Below, one piece after another: positions 1 through 9,128 of a stretch of 64,000 bases of DNA. The stretch is from Catenuloplanes atrovinosus (GTDB lineage: Bacteria > Actinomycetota > Actinomycetes > Mycobacteriales > Micromonosporaceae), in NCBI RefSeq assembly GCF_031458235.1, contig NZ_JAVDYB010000001.1, forward strand, positions 6,824,501 through 6,888,500, in the 5' to 3' direction. A program made the position numbers and the translations under genes. The notes below the pieces were generated by a model, which saw only the letters and a program-made list of their open reading frames with translations, made no database searches and was not told where the DNA came from. Every line of letters begins with the position of its first letter. The first letter of the stretch is position 1.

Positions 1-626
1 ACGTGGCGATGAAGGACCTGGAGATCCGCGGCGCCGGCAACCTGCTCGGTGGCGAGCAGTCCGGGCACATCGAGGGCGTCGGCTTCGACCTGTACGTGCG
101 GATGGTCGGCGAGGCGGTGTCGCAGTTCAAGGGCGAGCGGCCGGAGGAGGCCGCCGAGGTCAAGATCGACCTGCCGGTGGACGCGCATCTGCCGCACGAC
201 TACATCGGCGTGGAGCGGCTGCGCCTGGAGATGTACCGGAAGCTGGCGGAGGCGCGCGACGAGACCGCGCTGAAGGAGATCGTCGCGGAGATGACCGACC
301 GGTACGGCGAGCCGCCGGCCCCGGTCGCGCACCTGCTCGCGGTGGCCCGGTTCCGGCTGCTGGCGAAGTCGTACGGGCTGACCGAGGTGACGTTGCAGGG
401 CAAGCACGTGCGGTTCGCGCCGCTGTCGCTGCCGGACTCGAAGCAGTTGCGGCTCAAGCGGTACCACCCGGACTCGGTCTACAAGGCGACGATCGATCAG
501 GTGAGCGTGCCGCGCCCGATGACCCGCCGGGTCGGCGGCGAGCCGGTGCGCGACCAGGCGCTGCTGGACTGGTGCGCGCAGCTGCTCAAGGACGTGCTGG
601 GCGACCCGGTGGCCGCGACGCGCTGA
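1..626 (+). CDS. mfd: Transcription-repair coupling factor Mfd, C-terminal end (partial)
   Basis: The window opens inside this gene; reading starts at base 3 and about 207 residues are visible before TGA at 624-626. The opening residues (IRGAGNLLGGEQSGH) are the conserved end of the second helicase domain of Mfd. The rest matches the C-terminal TRCF domain that contacts UvrA, including the RYGEPP motif. Mfd is an ATP-driven translocase that removes RNA polymerase stalled at lesions and recruits nucleotide excision repair. The following lipoprotein and mazG genes agree with the actinobacterial mfd-mazG neighbourhood. The N-terminal UvrB-like, RNAP-binding and most helicase parts lie outside the window. 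Confidence 0.95.
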   Translation, partial: VAMKDLEIRGAGNLLGGEQSGHIEGVGFDLYVRMVGEAVSQFKGERPEEAAEVKIDLPVDAHLPHDYIGVERLRLEMYRKLAEARDETALKEIVAEMTDRYGEPPAPVAHLLAVARFRLLAKSYGLTEVTLQGKHVRFAPLSLPDSKQLRLKRYHPDSVYKATIDQVSVPRPMTRRVGGEPVRDQALLDWCAQLLKDVLGDPVAATR

Positions 627-681
627 TCAGGGCCGGGCGCGTCGCAGTGTGATCACTTCGTCACGTGATAGAGTTCTCTCT

Positions 682-1416
682 ATGCGACCTGCCCGTTATG
701 CGGCATTTGCACTGGTGGCCGCGCTGGCCGTCACCGGTTGCGCCCAGCAGAGCCCGGCCGTGGCCGCCTACGTCGGCGACCGGACGTATGACCAGAGCAC
801 CGTCGACGCGATCTTCGAGGAGGCGCGCGCGGCCTTCGACGCCGACCAGGCCACGCTGGCCGCGGCCGGCGCGCCCGGCGAGGCCGGTGACGAGCTGGAG
901 TCGCCGAGCTTCCCGATCACCCGGCGGCACGTGGTCGACCTGCTGCTCGCGATCGACCTCGGCCGCCGGGCGGCCGACCGGCGCGACCTGGCGCCGTCCG
1001 GCCGGCGCGTCCCGGGCGAGCTGGTCGAGTCCGTGCTCGGCGTGCCGGCCGAGACCCGGTACGTGGCGCTCTACCAGGACTGGTACCAGCTCTACGGCAC
1101 GCTCCAGGAGAACCTGGCGCCCGGCGAGGTCACCGACGACCGGATGATGACCGTCTACCAGGCGCTGGTGGACGCGCACGCGATCGACCCGGGGCTGTCC
1201 GTGCCGGTGGTGCGCGAGCAGTTCGGCGGCGGCGAGTTCGCGGGCCCGCCGCTGGCCGTCTCCGACCTGCTGCGCGAGGAGGCGGAGCGGGCGGGCGCGG
1301 TGGTCAACCCGAAGTACCTGCCGGCCGCGGTGCCCATGATCGCCTCGGCGAACAACCAGTCGTTCCCGTACCGCATGCCGTACCTCGAGGACCGGACCGT
1401 CGTCACGGCGGGCTGA
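682..1416 (+). CDS. SurA N-terminal-like lipoprotein
   Basis: About 244 residues beginning at ATG 682. A GTG at 649 is in frame, but the ATG gives a clean lipoprotein signal: short basic start (MRPARY), hydrophobic stretch, and lipobox AVTGC. After the cysteine the protein reads AAYVGDRTYDQSTVDAIFEEA, like the N-terminal chaperone segment of SurA/PrsA-type foldases, where a helix follows an inhibitor-like YVGD turn. No parvulin catalytic domain is visible, so it may be only a lipid-anchored chaperone. It lies 55 bases after mfd and 23 before mazG, a position where actinomycetes often carry such a gene. The function is inferred from fold-like similarity only. No strong Shine-Dalgarno is seen. 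Confidence 0.7.
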   Translation: MRPARYAAFALVAALAVTGCAQQSPAVAAYVGDRTYDQSTVDAIFEEARAAFDADQATLAAAGAPGEAGDELESPSFPITRRHVVDLLLAIDLGRRAADRRDLAPSGRRVPGELVESVLGVPAETRYVALYQDWYQLYGTLQENLAPGEVTDDRMMTVYQALVDAHAIDPGLSVPVVREQFGGGEFAGPPLAVSDLLREEAERAGAVVNPKYLPAAVPMIASANNQSFPYRMPYLEDRTVVTAG

Positions 1417-1439
1417 TCGCCTGCGGCATGCTGGTCCGC

Positions 1440-2390
1440 ATGCCGCAGATCGTCCTGCTCGTCACCTCGCCGCGCCTGCCCGCGGGCCTGCTGACCGCCG
1501 ACGCCTGGGACCTGGTCCGCCGCCATCCCGTGCTCGCCTCCGAGGAGAGCGATCAGGTCCGCGCGCTGCGCGCGGCCGGGGCCGGCGTGACCGTGGTGGC
1601 GCCGGACCCCGCGCCGGTGCTGGACGCCGCGGCCACGCACGGCACCGTGGTCTGGCTGGCCGGTCCCACCGGCGACCAGGACCTGGCCCGCGCGCTCGGC
1701 CTGCGCCTGGCGCGCGAGCCCGGCCTGGCCGAGCTGGAACTGCGATACGGCTCGTGGGACCCGCCGGGCGCGCGCCTGCTGGACGCGGTCACCGTGATCG
1801 ACCGGCTGGTCTCCCCCGGCGGCGACCCGTGGAAGCGCGAGCAGACGCACGCCACGCTCGCGCAGTACCTGCTGGAGGAGGCCTACGAGGCGTACGACGC
1901 GATCGAGGCCGGCGACCTGGACACGCTGCGCGAGGAGCTCGGCGACGTGCTGCTCCAGGTGGTGCTGCACGCGCGCCTGGCCGAGGAGCGCCCGGACGGC
2001 GCGCGGTGGAACGTCGACGACGTGGCCGGCACGCTGGTGGAGAAGATGATCCGCCGCAACCCGCACGTGTTCGCGGACACCGAGGTCAGCGGCGTCGACG
2101 AGATCATCGAGAACTGGGAGCGGATCAAGCGGGCGGAGAAGGCGCGCGGGTCCTCGATGGACGGCATCGCGCTCGCCCAGCCCGCGCTGTCGCTGGCCGC
2201 CAAGATCCTCCAGCGGGCGGAACGCGCGGGGCTGGACGTACCGCTGCCGGACGGTCCTGATCTGGGTCCCGAACTGCTGCGCCGGGTCGCCCTGGCCCGC
2301 GCGGACGGCCTGGACGCGGAGGCGGCGCTGCGCCGCGCCGCACTGGACCACGCCGAGGCCGTCCGGGACGCGGAGTCCGCTCAGCGCTGA
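1440..2390 (+). CDS. mazG: Nucleoside triphosphate pyrophosphohydrolase MazG
   Basis: Hydrolyses (d)NTPs to monophosphates and pyrophosphate and so cleans the nucleotide pool. The protein has about 316 residues from ATG 1440 ([11 protein letters not shown]); another ATG lies 12 bases upstream. The central all-alpha MazG domain is clear: [20 protein letters not shown] followed by [18 protein letters not shown], giving the paired EExxE and ExxD metal-binding acids. The first 110 residues are the variable N-terminal part seen in actinobacterial MazG, and a second, weaker helical region ([16 protein letters not shown]) follows. This single-copy architecture matches mycobacterial MazG. Its stop overlaps the antisense stop of a possible gene remnant. 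Confidence 0.93.
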   Translation: MPQIVLLVTSPRLPAGLLTADAWDLVRRHPVLASEESDQVRALRAAGAGVTVVAPDPAPVLDAAATHGTVVWLAGPTGDQDLARALGLRLAREPGLAELELRYGSWDPPGARLLDAVTVIDRLVSPGGDPWKREQTHATLAQYLLEEAYEAYDAIEAGDLDTLREELGDVLLQVVLHARLAEERPDGARWNVDDVAGTLVEKMIRRNPHVFADTEVSGVDEIIENWERIKRAEKARGSSMDGIALAQPALSLAAKILQRAERAGLDVPLPDGPDLGPELLRRVALARADGLDAEAALRRAALDHAEAVRDAESAQR

Positions 2391-2770
2391 CCGCCGCTGC
2401 CGTGGATGATCGAGCCGGTCCCCCGGCGCGCCGCGTGCGAGGCCGGGACGACCGCGACCGGGCCGTAGTCGCCGGGCGTGCCGAGCGAGTCGGCGGGGCC
2501 GGTGACGACGACCGCGGCGCCGGCGTCCGCCGGCGAGGTGGCGATCGCGGCGCCGGGCCGCTGTGCGGGCCGCCGACCCGGTTCGGCGGCAACGCCGGGA
2601 CGCTGATCGAGGCACAGCGGCGGTACGACGCGGATGAGCCCGTGGCGGCGGCGAAACCGTCATAGGGTGTAGCGGGGACCAGCACGTGAGACAAGGCTCA
2701 CCACAGTGACCCCAGCGCTACGCGTCGCCGATACGATCGCGCCAGTCGGACAGCGCTGTCCTTCGTTCGC
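2391..2770. other. Non-coding or decayed stretch between mazG and ppc
   Basis: No intact gene is seen. Coding-like segments with high third-position GC appear in broken frames. On the minus strand a readable tail (VVVTGPADSLGTPGDYG, ending at a stop complementary to 2381-2383) is one base out of frame with an upstream segment (ALPPNRVGGPHSG). On the plus strand a short tail (RFGGNAGTLIEAQRRYD) ends at a TAG near 2665. In DNA this GC-rich both readings can look coding, so this may be a frameshifted gene remnant or chance. The last ~100 bases should hold the ppc promoter. Confidence 0.35.
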
Positions 2771-2788
2771 ATGGGAGGAGCGCTTTCT

Positions 2789-5572
2789 GTGACCGAGCAC
2801 AGCGACCACGAGGGTCCTGACGCCGCGCTTCGCGCCGACATCCGCCGGCTGGGCACGCTGCTGGGGCAGACGCTCGCCCGGCAGGAGGGCAAGCCGCTGC
2901 TCGACCTGGTCGAGGAGATCCGCGCCCAGGTGCGCACGGACGCCGGCGCGGCCGCGGCCCGGCTGTCGGCCATGGAGGTCACCACCGGCACGCAGCTGGC
3001 CCGGGCCTTCTCCACCTACTTCCACCTGGCGAACATCACCGAGCAGGTGCACCGCGCCCGCGACCTGCGCCGCCAGCGCGCCAGCTCCGGCGGCTGGCTG
3101 GACCGGGCCGCGAAGCAGATCGCGGAGGCCGGCGTCCCGGCCGACGAGATCGCCACCGCGGCCCGCCGGCTCGCGATCCGCCCGGTCTTCACCGCGCACC
3201 CGACCGAGGCGTCCCGCCGGTCCGTGCTCACCAAGCTGCGCGCGCTCGCCGACCAGTTGGACGCGGAGCAGGCCGCCGCGGTGCTGTACGGCGTGAAGGA
3301 CAACGGGCCCGCGTCCCGCCGCCTCGCCGAGCTGATCGACCTGATCTGGCAGACCGACGAGCTGCGGCTGGACCGGCCGGACCCGACCGACGAGGCGCGC
3401 AACGCGGTCTTCTACCTCAAGGACCTCTACGCGGACGCGGCGCCGCAGGTGCTCGACGACCTGGCCGAGACGCTGCGCTCGCTGGGCGTGGAGACGTCGC
3501 CGACCGCGCGGCCGATCACGTTCGGCACCTGGATCGGCGGCGACCGGGACGGCAACCCGTTCGTCACGCCGACCGTCACCCGGGACGTGTTGATCATCCA
3601 GCACGAGCACGGCATCCAGGCCACCGAGGCCGCGATGGACAAGCTGATCACGGAGATCTCGGTGTCCCGGCGGCTGCGCGGCGTCTCGCTCGACCTCTCC
3701 GCCAGCCTGGCCAAGGACCTGGACGCGCTGCCCGAGGTGTCGCCGCGGTTCCGCCGGGTCAACGCGGAGGAGCCGTACCGGCTGAAGATCCGCTGCATCA
3801 AGGCGAAGCTGGCGAACACGCGCAAGCGGCTCAGCGAGAGCACGCCGCACGTGCCCGGCCGCGACTACCTCGGCACCGAGGAACTGATCGCCGACCTGGA
3901 GCTGATCCGCGCGTCGCTGGCCCGCAACTCCGGGCAGCTCACCGCGGTCGGCCGGCTGTCCTCCACGATCCGCAGCGTCTCCGCGTTCGGGCTGCAGCTG
4001 GCGACCATGGACGTGCGCGAGCACGCGGAGGCGCACCACGCGGTGCTGGCCCAGATGTACGGGCAGGTCGGCGAGGTCGGCGACTACGACCGGCTGAGCC
4101 GCGCCGAGCGCACCGCGCTGCTGGCCGAGGAGCTGACCGGGCGCCGCCCGCTGTCCAGCGTGGACACGCCGCTGACCGACGCGGCGCGCAAGACGTTCGA
4201 CGTGTTCGGCACGATCCGGGCGGCGCAGGAGCGGTTCGGCGACGAGGTGGTCGAGACGTACATCATCTCGATGACGCTCGGCGCGGACGACGTGCTCGCG
4301 GCCGCGGTGCTGGCCCGCGAGGCCGGCCTGATCGACGTGCACTCCCGGCGCGCGCGGATCAACATCGTGCCGCTGCTGGAGACGCCCGCGGAGCTGAACT
4401 CCGGCGGCGCGATGCTGGACGAGCTGCTGTCGCTTCCGGCCTACCGGGCGATCGTCAAGGCGCGCGGCGACGTGCAGGAGGTCATGCTCGGCTACTCGGA
4501 CTCCAACAAGGAGGCCGGGATCACCACCTCGCAGTGGTCGATCCACAAGGCGCAGCGCGCGCTGCGCGACGTGGCCGCGCGGCACGGCGTCCGGCTGCGG
4601 CTGTTCCACGGCCGCGGCGGCACGGTCGGGCGCGGTGGCGGCCCCACGCACGAGGCGATCCTGGCCCAGCCGTACGGCACGCTGGACGGCGCGATCAAGG
4701 TGACCGAGCAGGGCGAGGTCATCTCCGACAAGTACACGCTGCCCGCGCTGGCCCGGGAGAACCTGGAGCTGACCGTGGCCGCGGTGCTCCAGGCCACGCT
4801 GCTGCACACCAAGCCGCGCGTCTCCGACGACAACCTGCAGCGCTGGGACGCGGCCATGGACTGCGCGTCGGACGCGGCGTTCCGGGCGTACCGGCGGCTG
4901 GTGGAGAACCCGGACCTGCCGGCGTACTTCTGGGCGTCCACGCCGACCGAACTGCTCGGCGCGCTGAACATCGGCTCCCGCCCGGCCAAGCGGCCGAACG
5001 CGGACGCGGGCCTGGGCGGCCTGCGCGCGATCCCGTGGGTGTTCGGCTGGACGCAGAGCCGGCAGATCGTGCCCGGCTGGTTCGGCGTCGGCACCGGCCT
5101 GGCCGCCGCGCGGGAGGCCGGGCTCGGCGACGTGCTCAGCGAGATGTGGTCCGACTGGCACTTCTTCCGGACGTTCCTGTCCAACGTGGAGATGATGCTG
5201 ACCAAGACCGATCTGAAGATCGCCCGGCGGTACGTCGAGACGCTGGTCCCCGAGGAACTGCAGCCGATATTCGCCACGATCGAGGAGGAGTACGCGCGGA
5301 CCGTGCGCGAGGTCCTGGCGATCACCGGCGAGACCGGCCTGCTGGAGGGCAACCCGGTGCTGGCCCGCACGCTCGGCGTCCGGGACACCTACCTGGAGCC
5401 GCTGCACCACCTCCAGGTCGCGCTGCTGCGGCAGTACCGGGACGCGGGCGCCAGCCAGACCGTCGGCACCTCCGCGGGGGCACGCCGCGGCTACAGCGAC
5501 GCCACCGCGCTGGAGCGCGCGCTGCTGACCACGGTCAACGGCATCGCGGCCGGCATGCGCAACACGGGCTGA
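2789..5572 (+). CDS. ppc: Phosphoenolpyruvate carboxylase
   Basis: Carboxylates PEP with bicarbonate to oxaloacetate, an anaplerotic feed to the TCA cycle, fitting the icd, mdh and sucCD genes in the same window. GTG 2789 is chosen over ATG 2771 because a GGGAGGAG ribosome-binding site at 2773-2780 lies at the right distance; the product is about 927 residues, the usual size. Signature motifs are all present: FTAHPTEASRRS with catalytic His near residue 137, GGDRDGNPFVT, the glycine loop FHGRGGTVGRGGGPTH with the His at about 607, and QSRQIVPGWFGVG. The C-terminus ends GMRNTG, the typical PEPC tail that contributes to the allosteric site. A strong hairpin follows the stop. Confidence 0.98.
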   Translation: MTEHSDHEGPDAALRADIRRLGTLLGQTLARQEGKPLLDLVEEIRAQVRTDAGAAAARLSAMEVTTGTQLARAFSTYFHLANITEQVHRARDLRRQRASSGGWLDRAAKQIAEAGVPADEIATAARRLAIRPVFTAHPTEASRRSVLTKLRALADQLDAEQAAAVLYGVKDNGPASRRLAELIDLIWQTDELRLDRPDPTDEARNAVFYLKDLYADAAPQVLDDLAETLRSLGVETSPTARPITFGTWIGGDRDGNPFVTPTVTRDVLIIQHEHGIQATEAAMDKLITEISVSRRLRGVSLDLSASLAKDLDALPEVSPRFRRVNAEEPYRLKIRCIKAKLANTRKRLSESTPHVPGRDYLGTEELIADLELIRASLARNSGQLTAVGRLSSTIRSVSAFGLQLATMDVREHAEAHHAVLAQMYGQVGEVGDYDRLSRAERTALLAEELTGRRPLSSVDTPLTDAARKTFDVFGTIRAAQERFGDEVVETYIISMTLGADDVLAAAVLAREAGLIDVHSRRARINIVPLLETPAELNSGGAMLDELLSLPAYRAIVKARGDVQEVMLGYSDSNKEAGITTSQWSIHKAQRALRDVAARHGVRLRLFHGRGGTVGRGGGPTHEAILAQPYGTLDGAIKVTEQGEVISDKYTLPALARENLELTVAAVLQATLLHTKPRVSDDNLQRWDAAMDCASDAAFRAYRRLVENPDLPAYFWASTPTELLGALNIGSRPAKRPNADAGLGGLRAIPWVFGWTQSRQIVPGWFGVGTGLAAAREAGLGDVLSEMWSDWHFFRTFLSNVEMMLTKTDLKIARRYVETLVPEELQPIFATIEEEYARTVREVLAITGETGLLEGNPVLARTLGVRDTYLEPLHHLQVALLRQYRDAGASQTVGTSAGARRGYSDATALERALLTTVNGIAAGMRNTG

Positions 5573-5591
5573 TCCGGCGCTCCACGGCGTA

Positions 5592-5643
5592 CCCCGGACG
5601 GGTTCTCAGGGTTTTGATCTTGCTTCTGAGGGTCCGTCCGGGG
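5592..5643 (+). terminator. Terminator after ppc
   Basis: An 18-bp stem (5592-5609 with 5626-5643, three G-U pairs in the middle) with a 16-base AT-rich loop. It ends the ppc transcript before the ABC operon. Confidence 0.7.
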
Positions 5644-5689
5644 GTCATTCCCGATCCGCGGGGTGCGCGCTGGGCCTAGGCTCGACGGC

Positions 5690-6604
5690 GTGACATTGAT
5701 CGCGACCCAATCCCTGACGAAGGTCTACGGCGGACGCGTCACCGCGCTGTCGGACCTGACGCTGAGCGTGGGGCCGGGCATCGTGGGCCTGGTCGGCGCG
5801 AACGGGGCCGGCAAGTCCACCCTGATCAAGCTGCTGCTGGGACTGCTGGCTCCGACCAGCGGTTCCCTGAGCGTGCTGGGGATGGACCCGACGACCCAGG
5901 CTGTCGACGTGCGAGCGCGCGTCGGATACATGCCGGAGAACGACTGCCTGCCGCCGGAGCTGTCCGCGGCCGAGTTCGTGACCCACCTCGGCCGGATAAG
6001 CGGGCTGCCGCGCACGGCCGCCCGGGAGCGGGCCTCCGAGGCGCTGCGCCACGTCGGACTGTACGAGGAGCGCTACCGCCAGATCGGCGGCTACTCGACC
6101 GGCATGAAGCAGCGCGTCAAGCTGGCCCAGGCGCTGGTGCACGACCCCGACCTGCTGCTGCTCGACGAGCCGACGAACGGCCTGGACCCGGCCGGGCGCG
6201 ACGCGATGCTCAACCTGATCGCGCGGATCGGCGCCGAGTTCGGCATCTCCGTGGTGGTCTGCTCGCACCTGCTCGGCGAGGTCGAGCGCATCTGCACCTC
6301 GCTGATCGCCATCGACGGCGGCCGGCTGCTCCGGTCCGCGGAGATCTCCACCATGACGACCAGCACGGACGTGCTTGCGGTGGAGGTCAGCGAGGGCACG
6401 GACGAGCTCGGCCACCGGCTGGCCGCGGCCGGCCTGCCGCCGACGCGTGAGGGCCGGCTGCTGCTGGTGCCGCTGGGCGAGGCGCCGGACACGGCGTACG
6501 ACACGATCCTGGCCGCGGTCGCCGACCTGGACCTGCCGCTGCACCGCCTGGAGCAGCGCCGCCACCGGGTGGCCGAGCTGTTCGCCGCGAGGGAGGACGC
6601 CTGA
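5690..6604 (+). CDS. ABC transporter ATP-binding protein (exporter operon, first ATPase)
   Basis: About 304 residues from GTG 5690. It has Walker A GANGAGKST (about residues 36-44), signature YSTGMKQRVKLAQAL and Walker B LLLLDEPTNGLDP (about 155). The C-terminal 90 residues are the extra domain of ABC-2 type drug/lipid exporter ATPases. It powers the permease that starts at its own stop codon (ATG within TGATG at 6602-6606). The operon of two ATPases and two permeases implies two related half-systems or one four-subunit exporter. The substrate cannot be read from sequence. The nearest upstream bases carry no clear ribosome-binding site, so the gene may be leaderless. Confidence 0.9.
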   Translation: MTLIATQSLTKVYGGRVTALSDLTLSVGPGIVGLVGANGAGKSTLIKLLLGLLAPTSGSLSVLGMDPTTQAVDVRARVGYMPENDCLPPELSAAEFVTHLGRISGLPRTAARERASEALRHVGLYEERYRQIGGYSTGMKQRVKLAQALVHDPDLLLLDEPTNGLDPAGRDAMLNLIARIGAEFGISVVVCSHLLGEVERICTSLIAIDGGRLLRSAEISTMTTSTDVLAVEVSEGTDELGHRLAAAGLPPTREGRLLLVPLGEAPDTAYDTILAAVADLDLPLHRLEQRRHRVAELFAAREDA

Positions 6605-7461
6605 TGTCCGTCATCCACGACATCGGATACCGCCGCTACCAGGGTCAGCGGCTGGGCCGGGCGGCCGTGTTCGGCGCGCTCTACGTGCACGGCATGCGCG
6701 CCGCGTTCGGCCTGGGCCGCACGTTCAAGGCCAAGATCTTCCCGTGGTCGGTGGCCGGCATCATGCTGGTCGTCGGCGTGGTCGCGGCCGCGGTCAAGTC
6801 GCAGACCGGCCTGGAGCTGCTCACCTACGAGTCGTTCCCGGACCAGATGAGCATGCTGCTGATCCTGTTCTGCGCGGTGGTGGCGCCGGAGCTGGTCTCC
6901 CGCGACCTGCGCAGCGGCGTGCTGCCGCTCTACTTCTCCCGGCCGCTGAGCCGCGCGGACTACCCGCTGGCGAAGTTGGCCGCAATGGTCACGTCCGGGT
7001 TCGCGGTGCTCGGCGTACCGATGCTGATCATGTTCCTGACCGCGGCGTTCAGCGGCGACGGGATGGGCGCGGTCTGGGACGAGACCAAGGCGTTCGCGCC
7101 CGGCCTGGCGTACGCGCTGCTGTTCGCGCTGGTCTACGGCGCGATCGCGCTGCTGGTGTCCTCGTTCGTCGCGCGCCGCGCGGTCGCGGCCGGCGCCACG
7201 GTCGCGGTGTTCCTGGTGACCGCGCCGGTGGTCGGCGTGCTCACGTTCGCCACCACGCAGACCGGTCAGCAGCTCGCGCAGCTGGCCAGCCCGGCCACGC
7301 TGGTCGGCGGCGTCGGGCAATGGATCTTCGGCCGTCCGGAGAGCATGCCGGAGGAGTTCGGCATCGGGCCGTACGGTCCGCTCTACGGCGCGGTCACGCT
7401 GGCTCTGCTCGCGACCTGCGTCTCGCTCCTGCTCGTCCGATACCGGAAGGTGGCCTCGTGA
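6604..7461 (+). CDS. ABC-2 type transporter permease
   Basis: 285 residues starting on the A of the preceding stop (translational coupling). A short cytoplasmic N-terminus (DIGYRRYQGQRLG, a recurrent opening of actinobacterial ABC-2 permeases) precedes a hydrophobic segment (SVAGIMLVVGVVAAAV) and about five more, with a conserved SRDLRSGVLPLYFSRPLSR loop typical of ABC-2 membrane subunits. It forms the channel for the ATPases on either side. The next ATPase begins within its stop codon. Confidence 0.85.
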   Translation: MSVIHDIGYRRYQGQRLGRAAVFGALYVHGMRAAFGLGRTFKAKIFPWSVAGIMLVVGVVAAAVKSQTGLELLTYESFPDQMSMLLILFCAVVAPELVSRDLRSGVLPLYFSRPLSRADYPLAKLAAMVTSGFAVLGVPMLIMFLTAAFSGDGMGAVWDETKAFAPGLAYALLFALVYGAIALLVSSFVARRAVAAGATVAVFLVTAPVVGVLTFATTQTGQQLAQLASPATLVGGVGQWIFGRPESMPEEFGIGPYGPLYGAVTLALLATCVSLLLVRYRKVAS

Positions 7462-8369
7462 CCACGGTGACCATGGACGGCGTGTCCCGCTGGTTCGGGA
7501 ACGTGGTGGCCGTCAACGACATCACCATGACGCTCGAACCGGGCGTGACCGGACTGCTCGGCCCGAACGGCGCCGGCAAGACCACGCTGCTGCACATGAT
7601 GGCCGGATTCCTCGCGCCGTCCCGGGGCCGGGTGATGGTCGGCGACATGCCGGCCTGGCGCAACCCGGCCGTCTACCGGCACCTCGGCCTGGTCAGTGAG
7701 CGCGAGGCGGTGCACGGCTTCCTCACCGCCCACGAGTTCGTGCTGGCCAGCGCGCGGCTGCACAAGCTGCCCGACCCGGTGAAGGCGGCCGCCGCCGCGC
7801 TCGACCTGGTGGAGATGACGCAGTACAAGGACCGGCGCATCTCCACCTACTCGAAGGGCATGCGGCAACGGACCCGGGTGGCCGCGTCGCTGGTGCACGA
7901 GCCGCAGGTGCTGCTGCTGGACGAGCCGTTCAACGGCATGGACCCGCGCCAGCGCATGCACATGATGGAGCTGCTGCACCGGCTCGGTGACTCCGGGCGG
8001 ACCATCCTGTTCAGCTCGCACATCCTGGAGGAGGTCGAGCAGCTCTCCGGCACCGTGCAGGTGATGGTGGCCGGCCGGCTGGCCGCCTCCGGCGACTACC
8101 GCGAGATCCGGCGGCTGATGTCGAACCGGCCGCACGTCTTCGCGGTCTCCTCCACCGACGACCGGCGGCTCGCGGTCGCGCTGATGGCCCAGCCCTCCGT
8201 GGCCGGCGTCGAGCTGGCCGCGACCGGGCTGACCGTGCGCGCCAGCGACTACGGCGGCTTCACCCGGTCGCTACCCAAGATCGCACTCAAGGAGGGGATC
8301 CGGGTCAGCCGGCTCACCCCGTCCGACGAGTCCCTGGAGAGCGTCTTCTCCTACCTGGTGGAGGCCTGA
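7458..8369 (+). CDS. ABC transporter ATP-binding protein (exporter operon, second ATPase)
   Basis: About 303 residues from GTG 7458, overlapping the permease stop by GTGA. Walker A GPNGAGKTT, signature YSKGMRQRTRVAASL and Walker B LLLDEPFNGMDP are intact, and an H-loop histidine sits in FSSHILEEVEQ. It is a paralogue of the ATPase encoded at 5690-6604, with its own C-terminal regulatory domain. The arrangement ATPase-permease-ATPase-permease, all overlapping or within 2 bases, argues for one polycistronic mRNA and one complex or two paired exporters. Confidence 0.9.
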   Translation: MTTVTMDGVSRWFGNVVAVNDITMTLEPGVTGLLGPNGAGKTTLLHMMAGFLAPSRGRVMVGDMPAWRNPAVYRHLGLVSEREAVHGFLTAHEFVLASARLHKLPDPVKAAAAALDLVEMTQYKDRRISTYSKGMRQRTRVAASLVHEPQVLLLDEPFNGMDPRQRMHMMELLHRLGDSGRTILFSSHILEEVEQLSGTVQVMVAGRLAASGDYREIRRLMSNRPHVFAVSSTDDRRLAVALMAQPSVAGVELAATGLTVRASDYGGFTRSLPKIALKEGIRVSRLTPSDESLESVFSYLVEA

Positions 8370-8371
8370 CC

Positions 8372-9091
8372 ATGCTGTTCAACCCGACCATCGCCTGGAT
8401 GACCGCGCGCGGCCTGTTCGGCCGCCGCCGGTTCCTCCTGCTGCTGCCGCTGCCGCTGCTGCTGGTCGCGCTGGCCGTCTTCGCCCGGGTCACCGGCATC
8501 AACACCGGCGACTGGGCCCCGGCGGTGATCAACGGTCTCGGCATCACGGTGCTGCTGCCGGTGATCGCGCTGATCGTCGGCACCGGCGTGCTCGGCTCCG
8601 AGATCGACGACGGCACGATCGTGCACATCCTCACCAAGCCGCTGGCCCGCGCCGAGATCGTCTGGGCCAAGTTCCTGGTCGCCTCCGGCGTCACCGCGCT
8701 CACCGCCGCCATTCCGCTCTACGTGGTCGGCGTCCTGGCCCAGGACTTCCGCTTCGGCCTGGCCCTGGCCGCCGCGGGCGCGATCGGCGCGGTGATCTAC
8801 TCCGCCGTGTTCGTGCTGCTCAGTCTGCTCAGCCGCCGTCCCGTCCTGGTCGGCCTGCTCTACGTGCTGATCTGGGAGGGGCTGCTCGGCAACCTGGTGA
8901 GCGGCACCCGGGTGCTGTCCATCGGGCAGTACACGCTGACCTACGCGGACCGGTTCGCGCCGACGGAGTTCCTGACGGCGAACGTGTCGCTGCCGGTCAC
9001 CATCGTGATGAGCGCGGTGGTCACGGTGGTGTGCCTGGCCTTCGCGATGGTGAAGCTCCGCTCGTTCACCGCCTCGTCCGAGACCAGCTGA
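8372..9091 (+). CDS. ABC-2 type transporter permease (second)
   Basis: 239 residues, starting 2 bases after the second ATPase. Six hydrophobic segments are visible, among them RFLLLLPLPLLLVALAVFA, GITVLLPVIALIVGTGVLG and the C-terminal TIVMSAVVTVVCLAFAMVKL. The loop DDGTIVHILTKPLARAEIV is the usual ABC-2 membrane-subunit coupling region. It ends the operon; a perfect 11-bp hairpin lies just downstream. Confidence 0.85.
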   Translation: MLFNPTIAWMTARGLFGRRRFLLLLPLPLLLVALAVFARVTGINTGDWAPAVINGLGITVLLPVIALIVGTGVLGSEIDDGTIVHILTKPLARAEIVWAKFLVASGVTALTAAIPLYVVGVLAQDFRFGLALAAAGAIGAVIYSAVFVLLSLLSRRPVLVGLLYVLIWEGLLGNLVSGTRVLSIGQYTLTYADRFAPTEFLTANVSLPVTIVMSAVVTVVCLAFAMVKLRSFTASSETS

Positions 9092-9096
9092 TCGCC

Positions 9097-9128
9097 GCGG
9101 CCCCGCCGTCGCCGTACGGCGGGGCCGC
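9097..9128. terminator. Bidirectional terminator between converging operons
   Basis: Perfect 11-bp GC stem (9097-9107 with 9118-9128) and a 10-base loop, sitting between the exporter operon and the stop of the minus-strand GH26-like gene, whose last codon it touches. No T-run, as usual at this GC content. Confidence 0.7.

Noticed and set aside
2660-5410. Long open frame antisense to ppc
   Set aside because: Its residues are the mirror of GC-rich ppc codons, with no family signature and no ribosome-binding site; the plus strand encodes an unmistakable PEP carboxylase.
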